Assembly: GCA_932521035.1 (NCBI GenBank)
Contig: OW051497.1
Coordinates: 2,976,001 to 3,040,000, forward strand
Reading direction: 5' to 3'
Length of the DNA: 64,000 bases
Source of the DNA: Oscheius dolichura
Taxonomy: Eukaryota > Nematoda > Chromadorea > Rhabditida > Rhabditidae
Each line of letters starts with the position of its first letter. Position 1 is the stretch's first letter. Made by a program: the position numbers and the translations under genes. Below the pieces are notes generated by a model. The model did not search any database, was not told the origin of the DNA, and saw only the letters and a program-made list of their open reading frames with translations. Shown here piece by piece: positions 24,083 to 34,487 of this stretch.

Positions 24083-25747
24083 ATGGATTCAGCGAAGAAG
24101 AGAAAGGTTGATAAGAAGAACGGAGACGAGGAGGCGAAGAAAATGAAGCTTCAGGTGGTTGCCGAGAACAAGGGCGAGGAAGCAAAGGTACTCAAGCCCG
24201 AGGAAGGAGAAAAGGTAAATTTTAAACCCCATTTGAGATCTACCATTTTCAGTCGGTTACTGGAGAATCAGCACAAAAGACTAAAGAGGAAAACAAACAG
24301 AAGGAAGAGCCTAAACCGGACAAGAATTCTGACAAAACAGAGAGCCCTGATGTGAGTTTTTGACTAGCTGGCTTTGTGATCAACGTTTTCCAGTCTCTAC
24401 ACAGCATTGAGTTCATCTTCGACAATGTTGGATCTCTGGACTCGTCGTGTCTTGAGGTTTTTTTCTGTTTTCTGTTCTGCAAGCCACCTATTTAGAAATC
24501 TGCAAAGCCGACGAAGAAAGGTGCTTCTAACGGAAATAAGAACGTTGCCATCGACATCAGAGGTGTGGCTGAGAGCGCTCCTGCCGCCTCGATCGAGCCT
24601 TCTGGATTTATTCCCGTCAGAGTCGAGGTTCTTCTTATTAAACTTTGTTTCATGGTTGGTTTAGAACCTGTTCGCCCCTTCGACGACGGTAGAATCTCGG
24701 CTGGAAGCCGCATCGCTGGCCTTGGTGAGTAAAATTTTATCTACTGTACTTGCTAAAAAATAACAAAGATTCTTTTCCTTAAAAAGCACTTTTTTTATAG
24801 CAATTGTTATTCCTTTTATAAACTTTACTTCCAGACTGCGCAAACCTCCAGCCAGAATGACAGCTTCTTCCACCACGTGATGAAAGGAACCCCTCCAGTA
24901 ACTGATATTGCCCTTTTACCGTTAAATTCTTTCAGAATGCAGACCTTTCTCAGTATATCGGGCTCTTACAGAAAAAGCCACCAGCTCAGGTGCCTTTCCT
25001 ACCTTTACATTCTAAATATTTTTAGACAAAGAATAAGCCGAAGCCTAAGGGCAACACCAATGGTGGCGCCGCACCTTCTTCCGGTAGTGCTCAGCTTATG
25101 GGAGCTGTGAATCCTGGTCAGGCCCGAAATCAGGTCATTTTTACTTTTATTTCATTATTATGCTTTTTTTAGAATGGCGGACAAAACGCTAGAGGCAGCG
25201 ATGCTTTGGCTTCCATGTTGCTTCCGACACAGGTAGAGTCTCACAGTATTTTCTACGTGAAATTTTGTTCTTCTAGCCTACAAACGCTCCGAATCCCAAC
25301 GAGATCTTCGCAATGTTCAATGAGGCCCTCGGCTACGTTCAGAGGAACCCAGAGCCTCCGGCTATTGCTCGACACCCTATTCTGGTAGTTCGCATTATTA
25401 TGAAAATAACTTTTTCAGAGTGGGGATCCTTCGAGGATGTTCTCTCCCCAGAACAACATGCAGTTTGGGATGGGGACGGCCTTTTCCCCGTTTCCTTTCA
25501 TGGGCCTCAATCCGTTCGCTCAGATGGTAAGCGATATGAATAACCTGAACAAAAGTCCCTTACAGCCTGGCCCCGGACAGCAGCCAGCTCCCAACTTCGT
25601 CCAGATGTTGAACCCCTTCCAGTTCACGCCTCTCTCCCAGGCAGACATCGAAGCCATTCTCAGAATGCAGAACTATCCAGTAAGCTTTTCTTCCTTCATT
25701 TTCTCTACGACTCCTTTTAGTTCGGCAACCCTCCCCGTTCCCAGTAA
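24083..25747 (+). CDS. Lysine-rich nuclear protein with a Pro/Gln/Asn-rich C-terminus
   Basis: About 10 exons with introns near 40 nt. The protein starts MDSAKKRKVDKKNGDEEAKK, carrying an SV40-type nuclear localisation motif (KKRKV). A Lys/Glu-rich segment runs to about residue 75. A compact middle part (SLHSIEFIFDNVGSLDSS) and FIPVRVE, then RLEAASLALT, follow. The C-terminal half is low in complexity: Gly/Asn/Ala, then NPNEIFAMFNEALGYVQRNP, then a Met/Pro/Phe-rich run (GMGTAFSPFPFMGLNPF), a Gln/Pro stretch and a final LSQADIEAILRMQNYPF, ending at TAA 25745-25747. It is likely a chromatin- or RNA-associated nuclear protein. No defined domain was recognised. The start follows an acceptor-like site, consistent with trans-splicing. 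Confidence 0.65.
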
Positions 25748-26568
25748 ATACACGTCGGAAGGAACAACCTTGCCAGATATATGTAATCTTTGTTGTTTCA
25801 CAGTAGCGCTAGGGGTGTTGAGAGATGAGGCCGCTCTTCTTCACTGATTAGCACCCTGTTTCTCCGATTGTTCTCTCCCATGTAGCCCCGCCATCGTGCC
25901 CTTGGAGCTCCTTAGTCCCGTTTTCTTTCATAATCCGTTTTCCTATTTTACTTTCTTTTTAAAAATGTGAAATATGCACAATATTGTATTCACTTAACAT
26001 TCACTTAATCAAAAACACATCAATTGTTGAAACAAGTAATAAACATACATGTTAAACATGGCGGCAAAGGAGGGAAATCTCAGTCCGGTTTATTCGAATG
26101 ACGAGTAAATACTCGTTTGTATGGTGATTGTGAGGCAACGTTTTTTGTCGGAGAATAACCGCAACCTTTTGAGCAGAGGAGAGCTCATAATCCCGGGGAA
26201 GAAGCCTTGCTCGAGAAAAAATGTTTCAGTTGCTGCCGTGGATAGCAGAAAGTCTCCTTCTTGTAAGCAGTTTTCCTTGGATCACCTGTTCAATTTGTTA
26301 AAAGGAAGCTATTATCCTTCCTCCTTGGAATATTTTACTCAAAAATGTTGAAACCATGCTGTATTTGGTGTTGCTGAGTCCTATCTTATGCGACATCTTA
26401 ATCTCCCCTTTTGGATAAACTTTTTACCTTTCCTTGTTGATAGCACCGGCCGGCGCCCTGAGCCTCGAGGGGCTATCATTTTGTAGCCATAATTGGCACT
26501 CCTAAATGGCTGTCTCCTATATAACTGAATCTCTGTCTGTTAAAATCCACCGCTACCAGCTGCCCACC
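25748..26568. other. 3' flank and intergenic; no gene recognised
   Basis: A 76-codon ORF at 26121-26351 is basic but isolated. AATAAAC at about 26038 may be a polyadenylation signal. Confidence 0.35.
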
Positions 26569-27210
26569 ATGTTTCCCACTTCGCCTTTACAGAAACAGGG
26601 TACAGAAACAAACAACAATTGACTGAAACTTGGTCTGCAAAGATCCCGATTAATAGGCGCTTTTATCCCGGATAATCCTCTTCCCTCCTTCTTGTGATAT
26701 TTCTGTCGGTCGCGTTCACATTTTAACATTAGGCCCAGATTCTCCAGCTGTCACTGCCCTCTACAGTCAAACGGAAGTAGACATGAACTCCATCAACCAA
26801 GGGGTACCGTTCTTTCCAAGAAAACTCACGTCAGTTATAGATTCTGCTTATGGCTCTCCAGGAATCCACCGAATTGCGACAGAACATTACAAAGGTAGTT
26901 CTGTTCATTGTGGAATAAGCTGTTTATAGTACTTCTCAAATGTTCAACAATTAACTTCGGAGCAGGGAAGCATGGTTACCTTTAGCAGTCAGGCATTCAC
27001 TGAGGTAATTTTCCCTGAAAATCAGACTTGTGCTAAACAATAGTTAAACGTAGAAAATGTCATTTCCAGAATCTGCTCTACTTCGAAGCCACCGCTCAAA
27101 TGGTACAATTTGATTTTATACTGTTTATCTAGGATGTTCAGATTGAAGTCTGGTTGAAGCAGCTAGTCATTGACAACAAAGCAGAACAAGAAAAGGAGAG
27201 CTCCCTGTAA
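26569..27210 (+). CDS. Small helical coiled-coil-like protein
   Basis: The start codon sits in CCACCATG (26569). Small exons join in frame: MFPTSPLQKQ; DSPAVTALYSQTEVDMNSIN; STELRQNITK; YFSNVQQLTSEQGSMVTFSS; NLLYFEATAQM; then DVQIEVWLKQLVIDN, ending at TAA 27208-27210. The product has about 90 residues, no signal peptide and an amphipathic helical character. The pattern recalls small BLOC-1/BORC subunits, but the match is too weak to assign. Every junction is a normal GT-AG with phase kept, so the gene is believable. Confidence 0.55.
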
Positions 27211-27532
27211 ATGGCTGCCTAAATTTCCTCCTTTCTTTCCAAATCTGTCCTTCTCCAGCTACTATTGTTCACTGGCAACGTGTCTTCTCATTTATTGTAA
27301 AGTCTTTTTTCATCAATAAACAATCTTCTAGCGTTCCTAGAAGGTGTGCAAGCCTTGGTTTCTTATTTCGACAACAATTTCTTTATGCTTAAAGAAACTC
27401 TCCGTAATGAGCAGCTGACCAGGGGGCCGCATGTGTTTCATAGATACCATAAAAGGGCAAGAAAAAGGGTCCGCCTCCAGGTCTCAATCTACAATCTCTC
27501 CTTTTTCATTGTGCATTGCATTGGTTTCAATA

Positions 27533-27995
27533 ATGTCGGATCGGAAGACATTCAGCGATGTTAGTACTCAAACGAATTCGATAGCTACCTATGGTGACGT
27601 CGGCAGATGGATGGGTGAGCTTCGCAGAAACCATCATTGTCCCGTTAAGAGTACATCTTGTACAACAACACTGCGCTGCCCGAAAACAGCAAGAGATTTG
27701 CCATGATGTTCAACTTTTGCGCCGAACCAGCAGCCGTAGCCACTGGTCAGTATCTTACAGTATCTCATCACCCCAATTTCCAATTGCAGGTCAAGATGCG
27801 ATTGTTCTAATCACTCCTTCTCCCGGCGTAAGCAAGACGGTAGCCCATTCAAGGGCTACAGAGCAAGAGGTTGCAGAGCCTATTCCTGATTCTGAGAAAG
27901 TGGGTAATGTAAAGAAACAGCTGGATTTGTGCCCTCTGGTGAAGCCACAAACAAGGACAAGCAAACTATTGTCTTGGTTCATACGTAAGAAGTAA
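27533..27995 (+). CDS. Small uncharacterised protein
   Basis: Exons 27533-27614, 27650-27745 and 27790-27995 give 384 nt, 127 residues. The start MSDRKTFSDVSTQTNSIATY is polar. The middle reads MEYILYNNTALPENSKRFAM, MFNFCAEPAAVATGQDAIVL. The C-terminus is basic (RTSKLLSWFIRKK). Intron 1 (35 nt) and intron 2 (44 nt) keep frame. No signal peptide or known domain was seen. The flanking small gene at 26569 is on the same strand about 320 bp away; an operon is possible but unproven. Confidence 0.55.
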
Positions 27996-28174
27996 AACTT
28001 CCGCTGTTGTTTGAGAAAATCGTTTTGTGCGTAACACGCCTAACACTACAAAGGGTTGATCGCTAGGCGAAGTTAACGGACTGTTGGAGGCACGGGGAAC
28101 GGAAGCCCTGACTACGGAATCAAGCTCTCTATCCTTCGGGTATACTCACATTAAAACAATTTATACATTTACAA

Positions 28175-29018
28175 CTATACTACGGCGGTGTAGATAGTCC
28201 TACTTTCTCGACGTTTTGAAGAACCATCCTCTGATGACAGAAAGTGGCGACCATCTGACTGATTCGTTCTTCTGAATACTCTATAGAAAGTACGAATTAA
28301 TTCTACCGTTGAACTGTTCTTCTTTTTCTGAATTGCCTTCTTTTTCTTCAAAGTGTATTCTCTTTGACCAGCTTTTGTCCATGGCGTCTTAACTGATTCG
28401 TCTTTCGACCATACGATATAAGGATACTCTGTCTCAAATTGTTTGCCTTCGTCCACTTTCCAAGATTGGGACCTTATCTAAGCAAAACCATGTGCCCACA
28501 TGTTACTAAAGACATACATAAACCGACTGAGTTCTCTTCAAAGGAGCTGGAGTTGATTCTAGTAGTTCTGAGCCAAATGGACGAGAGTGATCCATTCTCA
28601 TAGAACACCATCTAGTAAGCAAGGAAGGAGCTGTTACAAGAGAAGACTGGAATACAAAAAAAAAGAGTTAGACCAGATGATGTTGACACCTCGCTCGCTC
28701 CCTCATAGTTCTTCTGGATTGAAACAGGAGATTGATCCTCAACCACTCGTTCTCTCAGCTTCTTGTACTTCATCTTCATGGTCTTCCTGACCATATCCTA
28801 AATACGTTGCATAAATATGCAAGTCTGGTTTTAACTAACCCCACGTTGAACAAAGTCGTCAAACTCAGAATCATATTCCAAGGAAGAAACAGACGGAATG
28901 GGTGACAGCAACGGAGCAAGCTGTAAAATATCTGTTTGGAAGAAAAGGTAGTTCTTACGCGAACATGACGACCCATCAGAGGGGTGGAATTCGGAGTAGA
29001 GTTGGTTAAATGTGCCAT
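28175..29018 (-). CDS. Uncharacterised basic protein
   Basis: The start is MAHLTNSTPNSTPLMGRHVR at 29018. Exons join to LAPLLSPIPSVSSLEYDSEF, MVRKTMKMKYKKLRERVVED, SSLVTAPSLLTRWCSMRMDH and SQSWKVDEGKQFETEYPYIV, and end at 28175 after a Lys/Arg-rich tail (YTLKKKKAIQKKKN), about 225 residues. The last intron ends GCTTAG rather than at a later AG; this choice is the one that keeps frame. The protein is Ser- and Lys-rich with no signal peptide and probably intracellular. No family was recognised. Confidence 0.5.
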
Positions 29019-29296
29019 TGGAGCTCTATAATCGAGGCGAGGTCGATAATCGAGTCCGCCCTAACTGATAAACGTTCCTTTCCCAGCAGATGCTCCGCAA
29101 TAATTAATATTATTAGCGCCGGAATCAAAACAATCATGGGAACGGGGTTGGTTGCAGTGAAGGAATTTGCTCGGCTAGTAAGTACCAGATTATTCTTTAG
29201 ACAGATGTTTCTATTAGTGTTCATCATCCTGGAAGAAAGTATAAAAATCCGACCCTTCAATTCTTTGCAGTCCTGGCGGTCCACTTCATCTTCAAT

Positions 29297-29526
29297 TCAT
29301 CTTGCCGTTGTCTTGTTTATGGTACGTTCCGTTTTTTCTGCCGTGTATTGATTCTGGTTCGATCCGTGCTTTTTCTTCTCCGTTAGTTTTTCTTGTCTGT
29401 TTTTCCTGATGAGATGGTGGTCCTTCTTCGATTTCTCTTGAAGCGGTCGAGCCATTGAAGTGATCCAGTCTTTCTCATTTTCCTCGTCCCGACGTAGTTC
29501 CTGCTCTTGTTTCCGAGCGATCCGCT
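29297..29526 (-). CDS. Lysine-rich coiled-coil exon of an uncharacterised gene
   Basis: After a GTATTTTAG acceptor at 29527 the minus strand reads ERIARKQEQELRRDEENEKD, then WITSMARPLQEKSKKDHHLI, and RKNRQEKLTEKKKH, stopping at TGA 29297. Composition and heptad-like spacing indicate a charged helix. Upstream exons were not resolved (a small candidate lies at about 29586-29557), so this is a partial model. It lies 279 bp upstream of the gene starting at 29018 on the same strand. Confidence 0.35.
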
Positions 29527-30194
29527 CTAAAATACCATACAGTACCAGAAAAAAAAATAAAACCGACCGGATTAGCTGACCATAGGGAGAAGACTAACTG
29601 GAAAAGAGGATTAAACTAAACCTTTTCGTCAAATCCTTTTGACAAGATTAGTCCTGTTGTACTGACCAAGTTTTGTTTAGGTGTAACTCGAGCGCCCGAG
29701 CAATTCGGGGATTTTAAAGAGAACCGCCATGATTCTCGGAGAATCGGTCGCCCAATGATACCACATTTCCCTATGAGGAAGAAGATTTCTTTGTCACTAT
29801 CTTTCTCAACGAAACTATATTCCCACAGTTTCTAGACTATGTGTTTTTTGATTATAACAAGAGCAATCGTTACATTGAAATGGGCAGTTTGCTGTAGATA
29901 ATCAATTTCGTCAAATAGAAGAATTATGGACTAGGGGTTCGATGTTCAATGGGGATCACAATAAACACGTCGTAAGGTTTTCAAGAAAGTGTCTAGGAGA
30001 AGATAGCTAAATACAATGGGCCAGCCTTACGTCATCATATTACCTGTAAACGAAGTCACATGTTGAAGAATGGCTATGGCAGTACATAAGATATTCACAA
30101 TCAGGTAAAAGGGTGCGGGGGCTACAGAATTTCAATTGATCATGGGATATATCATTCCCAAGGATGTAATACCAAAAGAAACCCATGTAATGAG
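29527..30194. other. Intergenic; nothing recognised
   Basis: AT-rich sequence without supportable ORFs. Confidence 0.4.
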
Positions 30195-30468
30195 GAATTC
30201 TACCCCACCAGCTCATCCGTTGGTTGGTTCTCTACTTCAAAAGGGATACGGAAAACCACATGGTCCGATAACTCTCTTGATGAAGAATTTTTTGTGTAAA
30301 GATTCATCGCCTCAATCCCTCAGAAGGTCTTCCTTTCTTTCTTCGATTTCTTTTGTGCAGCCTTCCACGTATCGTCGAAATTCGTATAGTCTCAGTTTTT
30401 CTTATTTCCCACGAATCCTATTCATAAAATATCCCTTTCTTTTGTATCGTTTTACGACTTTTCCCATC

Positions 30469-30476
30469 TATATAAA
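30469..30476 (+). promoter_or_regulatory. TATA box of the microgene (left copy)
   Basis: TATATAAA lies 50 bp upstream of the ATG at 30526. The same box is present on the minus strand in the right arm (32499-32492). Confidence 0.55.
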
Positions 30477-30525
30477 CCGCCAGACAGCCTTGCCAGTCAC
30501 TTGACACACAGATTTTGCTTTCAAG

Positions 30526-30644
30526 ATGCTCGACATTGTTTGCGGATCCTGCGGAATTGGACCAAGTAATATTTTACATTAAACACTTAATGGAAATAAT
30601 GTTCAGATCCGGTTCCACCCCCTCCTCCCCCAGAGAAATCGTAG
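30526..30644 (+). CDS. 25-residue Cys/Pro microprotein (left copy)
   Basis: Exons 30526-30565 and 30607-30644 flank a 41-nt intron (GTAATA...GTTCAG) and encode 25 residues. The first half is MLDIVCGSCGIGP, with a C-x2-C pair. The second half is proline-rich (PVPPPPPPEKS). A TATATAAA box stands 50 bp upstream. The identical unit occurs in the right arm at 32442-32324. No signal peptide is present and no family is known to me. Box, start, intron phase and stop make a coherent tiny gene, but nothing proves translation. Confidence 0.45.
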
Positions 30645-30850
30645 AGACATCTTCGTATCTCGATCCGTCAAATGAATCTGTTCTTTGAGAAGGTGGCTCT
30701 TTCAAAATTAGTGAGGTCATCTTATCGAAATACGCTATATCTTCACCCGTTGTTCTTCTTGAAAAGCAGTCGTCGACTGTTTCCCACGACGTGGCACTGC
30801 CAGACAGCCCCGAGAGACACGTTTGTACAACTATTTGTGTATTTGTGAGG

Positions 30851-32117
30851 GGAGCTAGCTAGTAACCTATCTTTTCTTTCTCTAGAGGTAGGGAACTCGT
30901 AACAGTCTCTGAAGTCATGAGTGGTGCTATCGTAACCTACACATGTTCTGATAGAGTTAGAGTGTGGCACTGTCTGCTTTTCTGTACTGGAGGCCTGAAT
31001 CCGATCAATCAGACCAACAGTCAGAATCAGTTAAAACTAGCTCCCTTGCCAGCAAATTAGCCTATTTCGCCTTCTGCCGCCCTTCGCCTTGCCCCCTGCT
31101 CCTTCGCAGGAAATTTATTAAGGTAAGACTGTTCCCCCAATCAGATTCAGATGCCTCCAACTGCCTGGCCTCCCCTCTACTTTTGCCGGCCACCTTCTAC
31201 GCCTATGGCCCTAGACGAGATCTCAGCTGCCTGCCTCCCTCACCGCCGTTTCTGATGAGTCAATCCGTCGCCTTCTACGTGCACTCCAAGCCGACGACGC
31301 CCGGGACAACGCCACAATATCAGTCTCTCCAAGAACGCCTAGCCGTCAGTTATAATATTGAGATTCTCTTGTATTCTTTTTTTTGTATAATTTGTATTAG
31401 TTTACGTTTCGTATTTTTCTTGTATTAGATTGTATTAGATTCAGCCAGAGTTTATGCTCCTGTCAGTTTGTTAGCCTCCCCCTGGAGTGTCCTGACTCTT
31501 GTCAGGAAAGGTCAATGAGCCCGCCTCCCAACAGGGCGCGCTATCTAGTCAGTCTGATAGTTGTATGGGTCAGACATTAGTGAGTACAGTTTCTCTCCTA
31601 TTATTGTAATTGATGCAGTTATAATAAATCCCCTTCCTCCTAAACGCCTCCATCTCATTAATGTCGCTCTATAATTTGGACCATTTCACTTAACCATCTT
31701 GTTAGTCCAGCTAGTGGCAAAGATACGTGGCATATCCGAACCCCTAGTAGACCCAGGTTCAAACATCCAGCGCGGCCATTGTATGTGAATACGAATACAG
31801 TATTAACCACTGAATTGTAGAGCAACCGGGAGTGCTGCATGTTTGTCTTTTTAATAGATGGATTCGATGCCACGTCGTGGCTGTTGAAAACGAGCGAAGC
31901 TGCAGAGCATTTCAACACGACGACATTTGCTAGTTATAAAACAAGCCCGTTTTCCAATAAAAAGACTGATCTCCTACAGATATCTCTTCAAGCATCTGGA
32001 AAATTGTCCAGTGAATTTCTAAAATGCTAACTGTTTGGGGGCCAGGAACATTCTCAATTTAAGAAGCCGCAAGCTGCACACATCTCTGTCTCCTGGAAGC
32101 CCGCGTCGCTAGTGCTG
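30851..32117. other. 1267-bp spacer between the inverted-repeat arms
   Basis: It holds a 154-codon plus ORF (30964-31428) of pyrimidine-rich composition ending in a hydrophobic run, and an 86-codon minus ORF; neither has coding support. Sequence around 31440-31640 contains short tandem TGTATTAGAT-type repeats. No transposase was seen. Confidence 0.4.
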
Positions 32118-32773
32118 CCTCACAAATACACAAATAGTTGTACAAACGTGTCTCTCGGGGCTGTCTGGCAGTGCCACGTCGTGGGAAACAGTCGACGACT
32201 GCTTTTCAAGAAGAACAACGGGTGAAGATATAGCGTATTTCGATAAGATGACCTCACTAATTTTGAAAGAGCCACCTTCTCAAAGAACAGATTCATTTGA
32301 CGGATCGAGATACGAAGATGTCTCTACGATTTCTCTGGGGGAGGAGGGGGTGGAACCGGATCTGAACATTATTTCCATTAAGTGTTTAATGTAAAATATT
32401 ACTTGGTCCAATTCCGCAGGATCCGCAAACAATGTCGAGCATCTTGAAAGCAAAATCTGTGTGTCAAGTGACTGGCAAGGCTGTCTGGCGGTTTATATAG
32501 ATGGGAAAAGTCGTAAAACGATACAAAAGAAAGGGATATTTTATGAATAGGATTCGTGGGAAATAAGAAAAACTGAGACTATACGAATTTCGACGATACG
32601 TGGAAGGCTGCACAAAAGAAATCGAAGAAAGAAAGGAAGACCTTCTGAGGGATTGAGGCGATGAATCTTTACACAAAAAATTCTTCATCAAGAGAGTTAT
32701 CGGACCATGTGGTTTTCCGTATCCCTTTTGAAGTAGAGAACCAACCAACGGATGAGCTGGTGGGGTAGAATTC
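32118..32773. repeat. Right arm of a 656-bp inverted repeat
   Basis: Mirror copy of 30195-30850. This arm is the likely source, because the Cys-rich gene continues beyond its right edge while the left arm carries only a fragment. Confidence 0.9.
32324..32442 (-). CDS. 25-residue Cys/Pro microprotein (right copy)
   Basis: Exons 32442-32403 and 32361-32324 are identical to the left copy. Here the microgene starts only 22 bp after the stop of the Cys-rich gene on the same strand, and its TATA box lies inside that gene's last exon. This could mean that the Cys-rich gene really ends earlier, or that the two are transcribed together. Confidence 0.45.
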
Positions 32774-33321
32774 GGCGGTTGAAGCATGGGTAGTCGACCG
32801 GTGGTTGGAGGAGGAGCTGTTGAAAGACTAGTAGTAGTCAATGGTGGCCGCGAGCTCGTCTGAGGTAGTGGATAATAAGACCAAGACCGGCCACTGGTAG
32901 TGAAGATAGATGAAAGCCCTTGGCAGATATTGCCGGGAGGAGGTGAACTTCCGAGAGAACATTGTCTGAGGGCGATAGAAAGAAGCAATAAAATTGGTGA
33001 AAAAGCCTTGCTTACGTTTGAAAGACGCTATCTTCTTTTATAGCAAGCACAATGTCTGGACCCACATACGAATAATACCACAATTCCAATAGCATTGTTC
33101 GCTTTGACATTTGTGTTGTTCTGACACCTCACGGCGAACGGCTGCAGCACGGCAGCGGCTTGCTCCTCTCCCACTGGCCAAGTTGACCGGAAGAGTACGA
33201 TCTCACGCTCCAATCCGGCGTGAGACTCGTAGTTCGGTCCATGGCCACATCTGTAAGTTGTAGGGGAGCAGAAGCACAAGTCGATGCCTTCGGTGAATGT
33301 CGGCGGCAACGCGACCAGATT
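32464..33321 (-). CDS. Cys-rich, Pro/Thr-rich protein with a 12-nt micro-exon
   Basis: Exons 33321-33128, 33027-33016 (only 12 nt) and 32965-32464 keep phase and end at TGA 32464. The first piece reads FTEGIDLCFCSPTTYRCGHG then LEREIVLFRSTWPVGEEQ. The micro-exon supplies VFQT. The last exon begins QCSLGSSPPPGNICQGL, continues with a Ser/Thr/Pro linker, then NSTPPAHPLVGSLLQKGYGK. Even Cys spacing and the mucin-like linker suggest an extracellular protein, but the first exon and signal peptide were not resolved (a candidate Cys-rich exon lies at about 33555-33470). The tail after LLMKNFLC may be non-coding. No family was recognised. Confidence 0.5.
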
Positions 33322-33629
33322 CTAATAATATTGCTTCGACATGTTTTGAAGATGTGAATCATTGAGAACAAAAAAGAGTGACTGTTGTACGCATCCCTAA
33401 AAAGAATAATTGCAAAATGCTTTCAAAATTACTGCAGACATCACAGATACATCTCTTTTTGGGAGAGCCACAGAAGAAGCGATTTCTGGGTGGCACACTA
33501 GTAGAGACAACGTAACGAAAAGTGAACGCTTTATTCAGTTTTAAGAAAATGATACTGCTCAAAAAATAGAAAAGGGATAAATAAAAAAATTAGCAAAGAC
33601 AGCATTAAAACATAGTTCTTCTCCTGGAA

Positions 33630-34487
33630 TTAACCCTTGCCCATAAATCTCTTGAATAATGAGAGACGCGATTGCTTAGCACGACGAGGAGCAGATTGTA
33701 CCTGACGAAGATCCTGAAATATTGGTTTAGTGGGGGGAAAACTGTACACCTCACCAGGCTGGCTCCCCCTTTCTTCATCTCGATTTGAGCGAACGATTCT
33801 TCTTGAAGAGATGTATTCGGAGCAACTATGCCTTTGAAATTTGCCCCAGCTTGTACCAGCTAAAGCTACTGTAGAACTTAAAAATAAGATGCTAACCTCC
33901 TCGAGACCCGAATCTCCTGTCGCGTCGTAATCAACACTGTCGTCGTCGACAGTGCCAGTCGATTCCTGCTCCTCAGCCGCGGTACATTCTTCCAAAAAGA
34001 GCAACTGACTTTCCATTGAATCGGCCTCTACCCACTAAAAGATTACGCTTTTATGGAAAAATGTAGAACGTACGACTCTAAAGAAAGAATTGTCTATTGA
34101 ATGATGAAGATTAGAGTTGCTTCTGAGGGTGTCCAGCGAGATGCAAGAATCAAAGGAGGACTCTTCTGAGACGCTGGAGTTATCCTAAAAGCCAGTAAAT
34201 TTACATTATGACAACTGAACGTACCGTAACAAGGTAGCTGTCGATAAATGCCAAATACTCGGTACAGCGGCTCTGCTCCATAACCCATTCGTCTATGTAT
34301 TGGACCGATTTTTGACTAGCAATAGACACGTTTTCTAACGTGTTTCCAAGTACTTCATTGGAGGCTTCGCTGTGAATAGGAGACAGGGACAAAGCACGCA
34401 GGTCTGCGTCGTTCTAAAGATTTAAAAATAAATACACTGTGACGTTCTTACTCTACTGGGGGAGGTGGTAGGGGTACTGTGCTCCAT
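33630..34487 (-). CDS. Uncharacterised acidic Ser-rich protein
   Basis: The start is MEHSTPTTSPSR (ATG 34487). Exons continue with NDADLRALSLSPIHSEASNE, SVQYIDEWVMEQSRCTEYLA, a Ser-rich segment SSVSEESSFDSCISLDTLRS, then WVEADSMESQLLFLEECTAA, LVQAGANFKGIVAP and a basic tail RRAKQSRLSLFKRFMGKG, about 219 residues. Five introns of 37-41 nt are all GT-AG. One, inside the long acidic exon, reads through in frame and is recognised only because removal restores a sensible sequence in another frame. No domain or signal was recognised; it is probably intracellular. Confidence 0.6.

Larger units (their letters stand above)
30195..30850. repeat. Left arm of a 656-bp inverted repeat
   Basis: Every segment I compared matches the reverse complement of 32118-32773, and paired positions sum to 62968 throughout, so there are no indels. 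Homology stops sharply after GAATTCTACCCC on one side and after ATTTGTGAGG on the other. The arm contains a fragment of the last exon of the Cys-rich gene at 32464 (about 100 codons, 30195-30504) and a complete copy of the 25-residue microgene. Confidence 0.9.

Noticed and set aside
30964-31428. 154-codon ORF in the inverted-repeat spacer as a possible transposon gene
   Set aside because: It has no transposase or integrase motifs, and its composition is that of non-coding pyrimidine-rich DNA.
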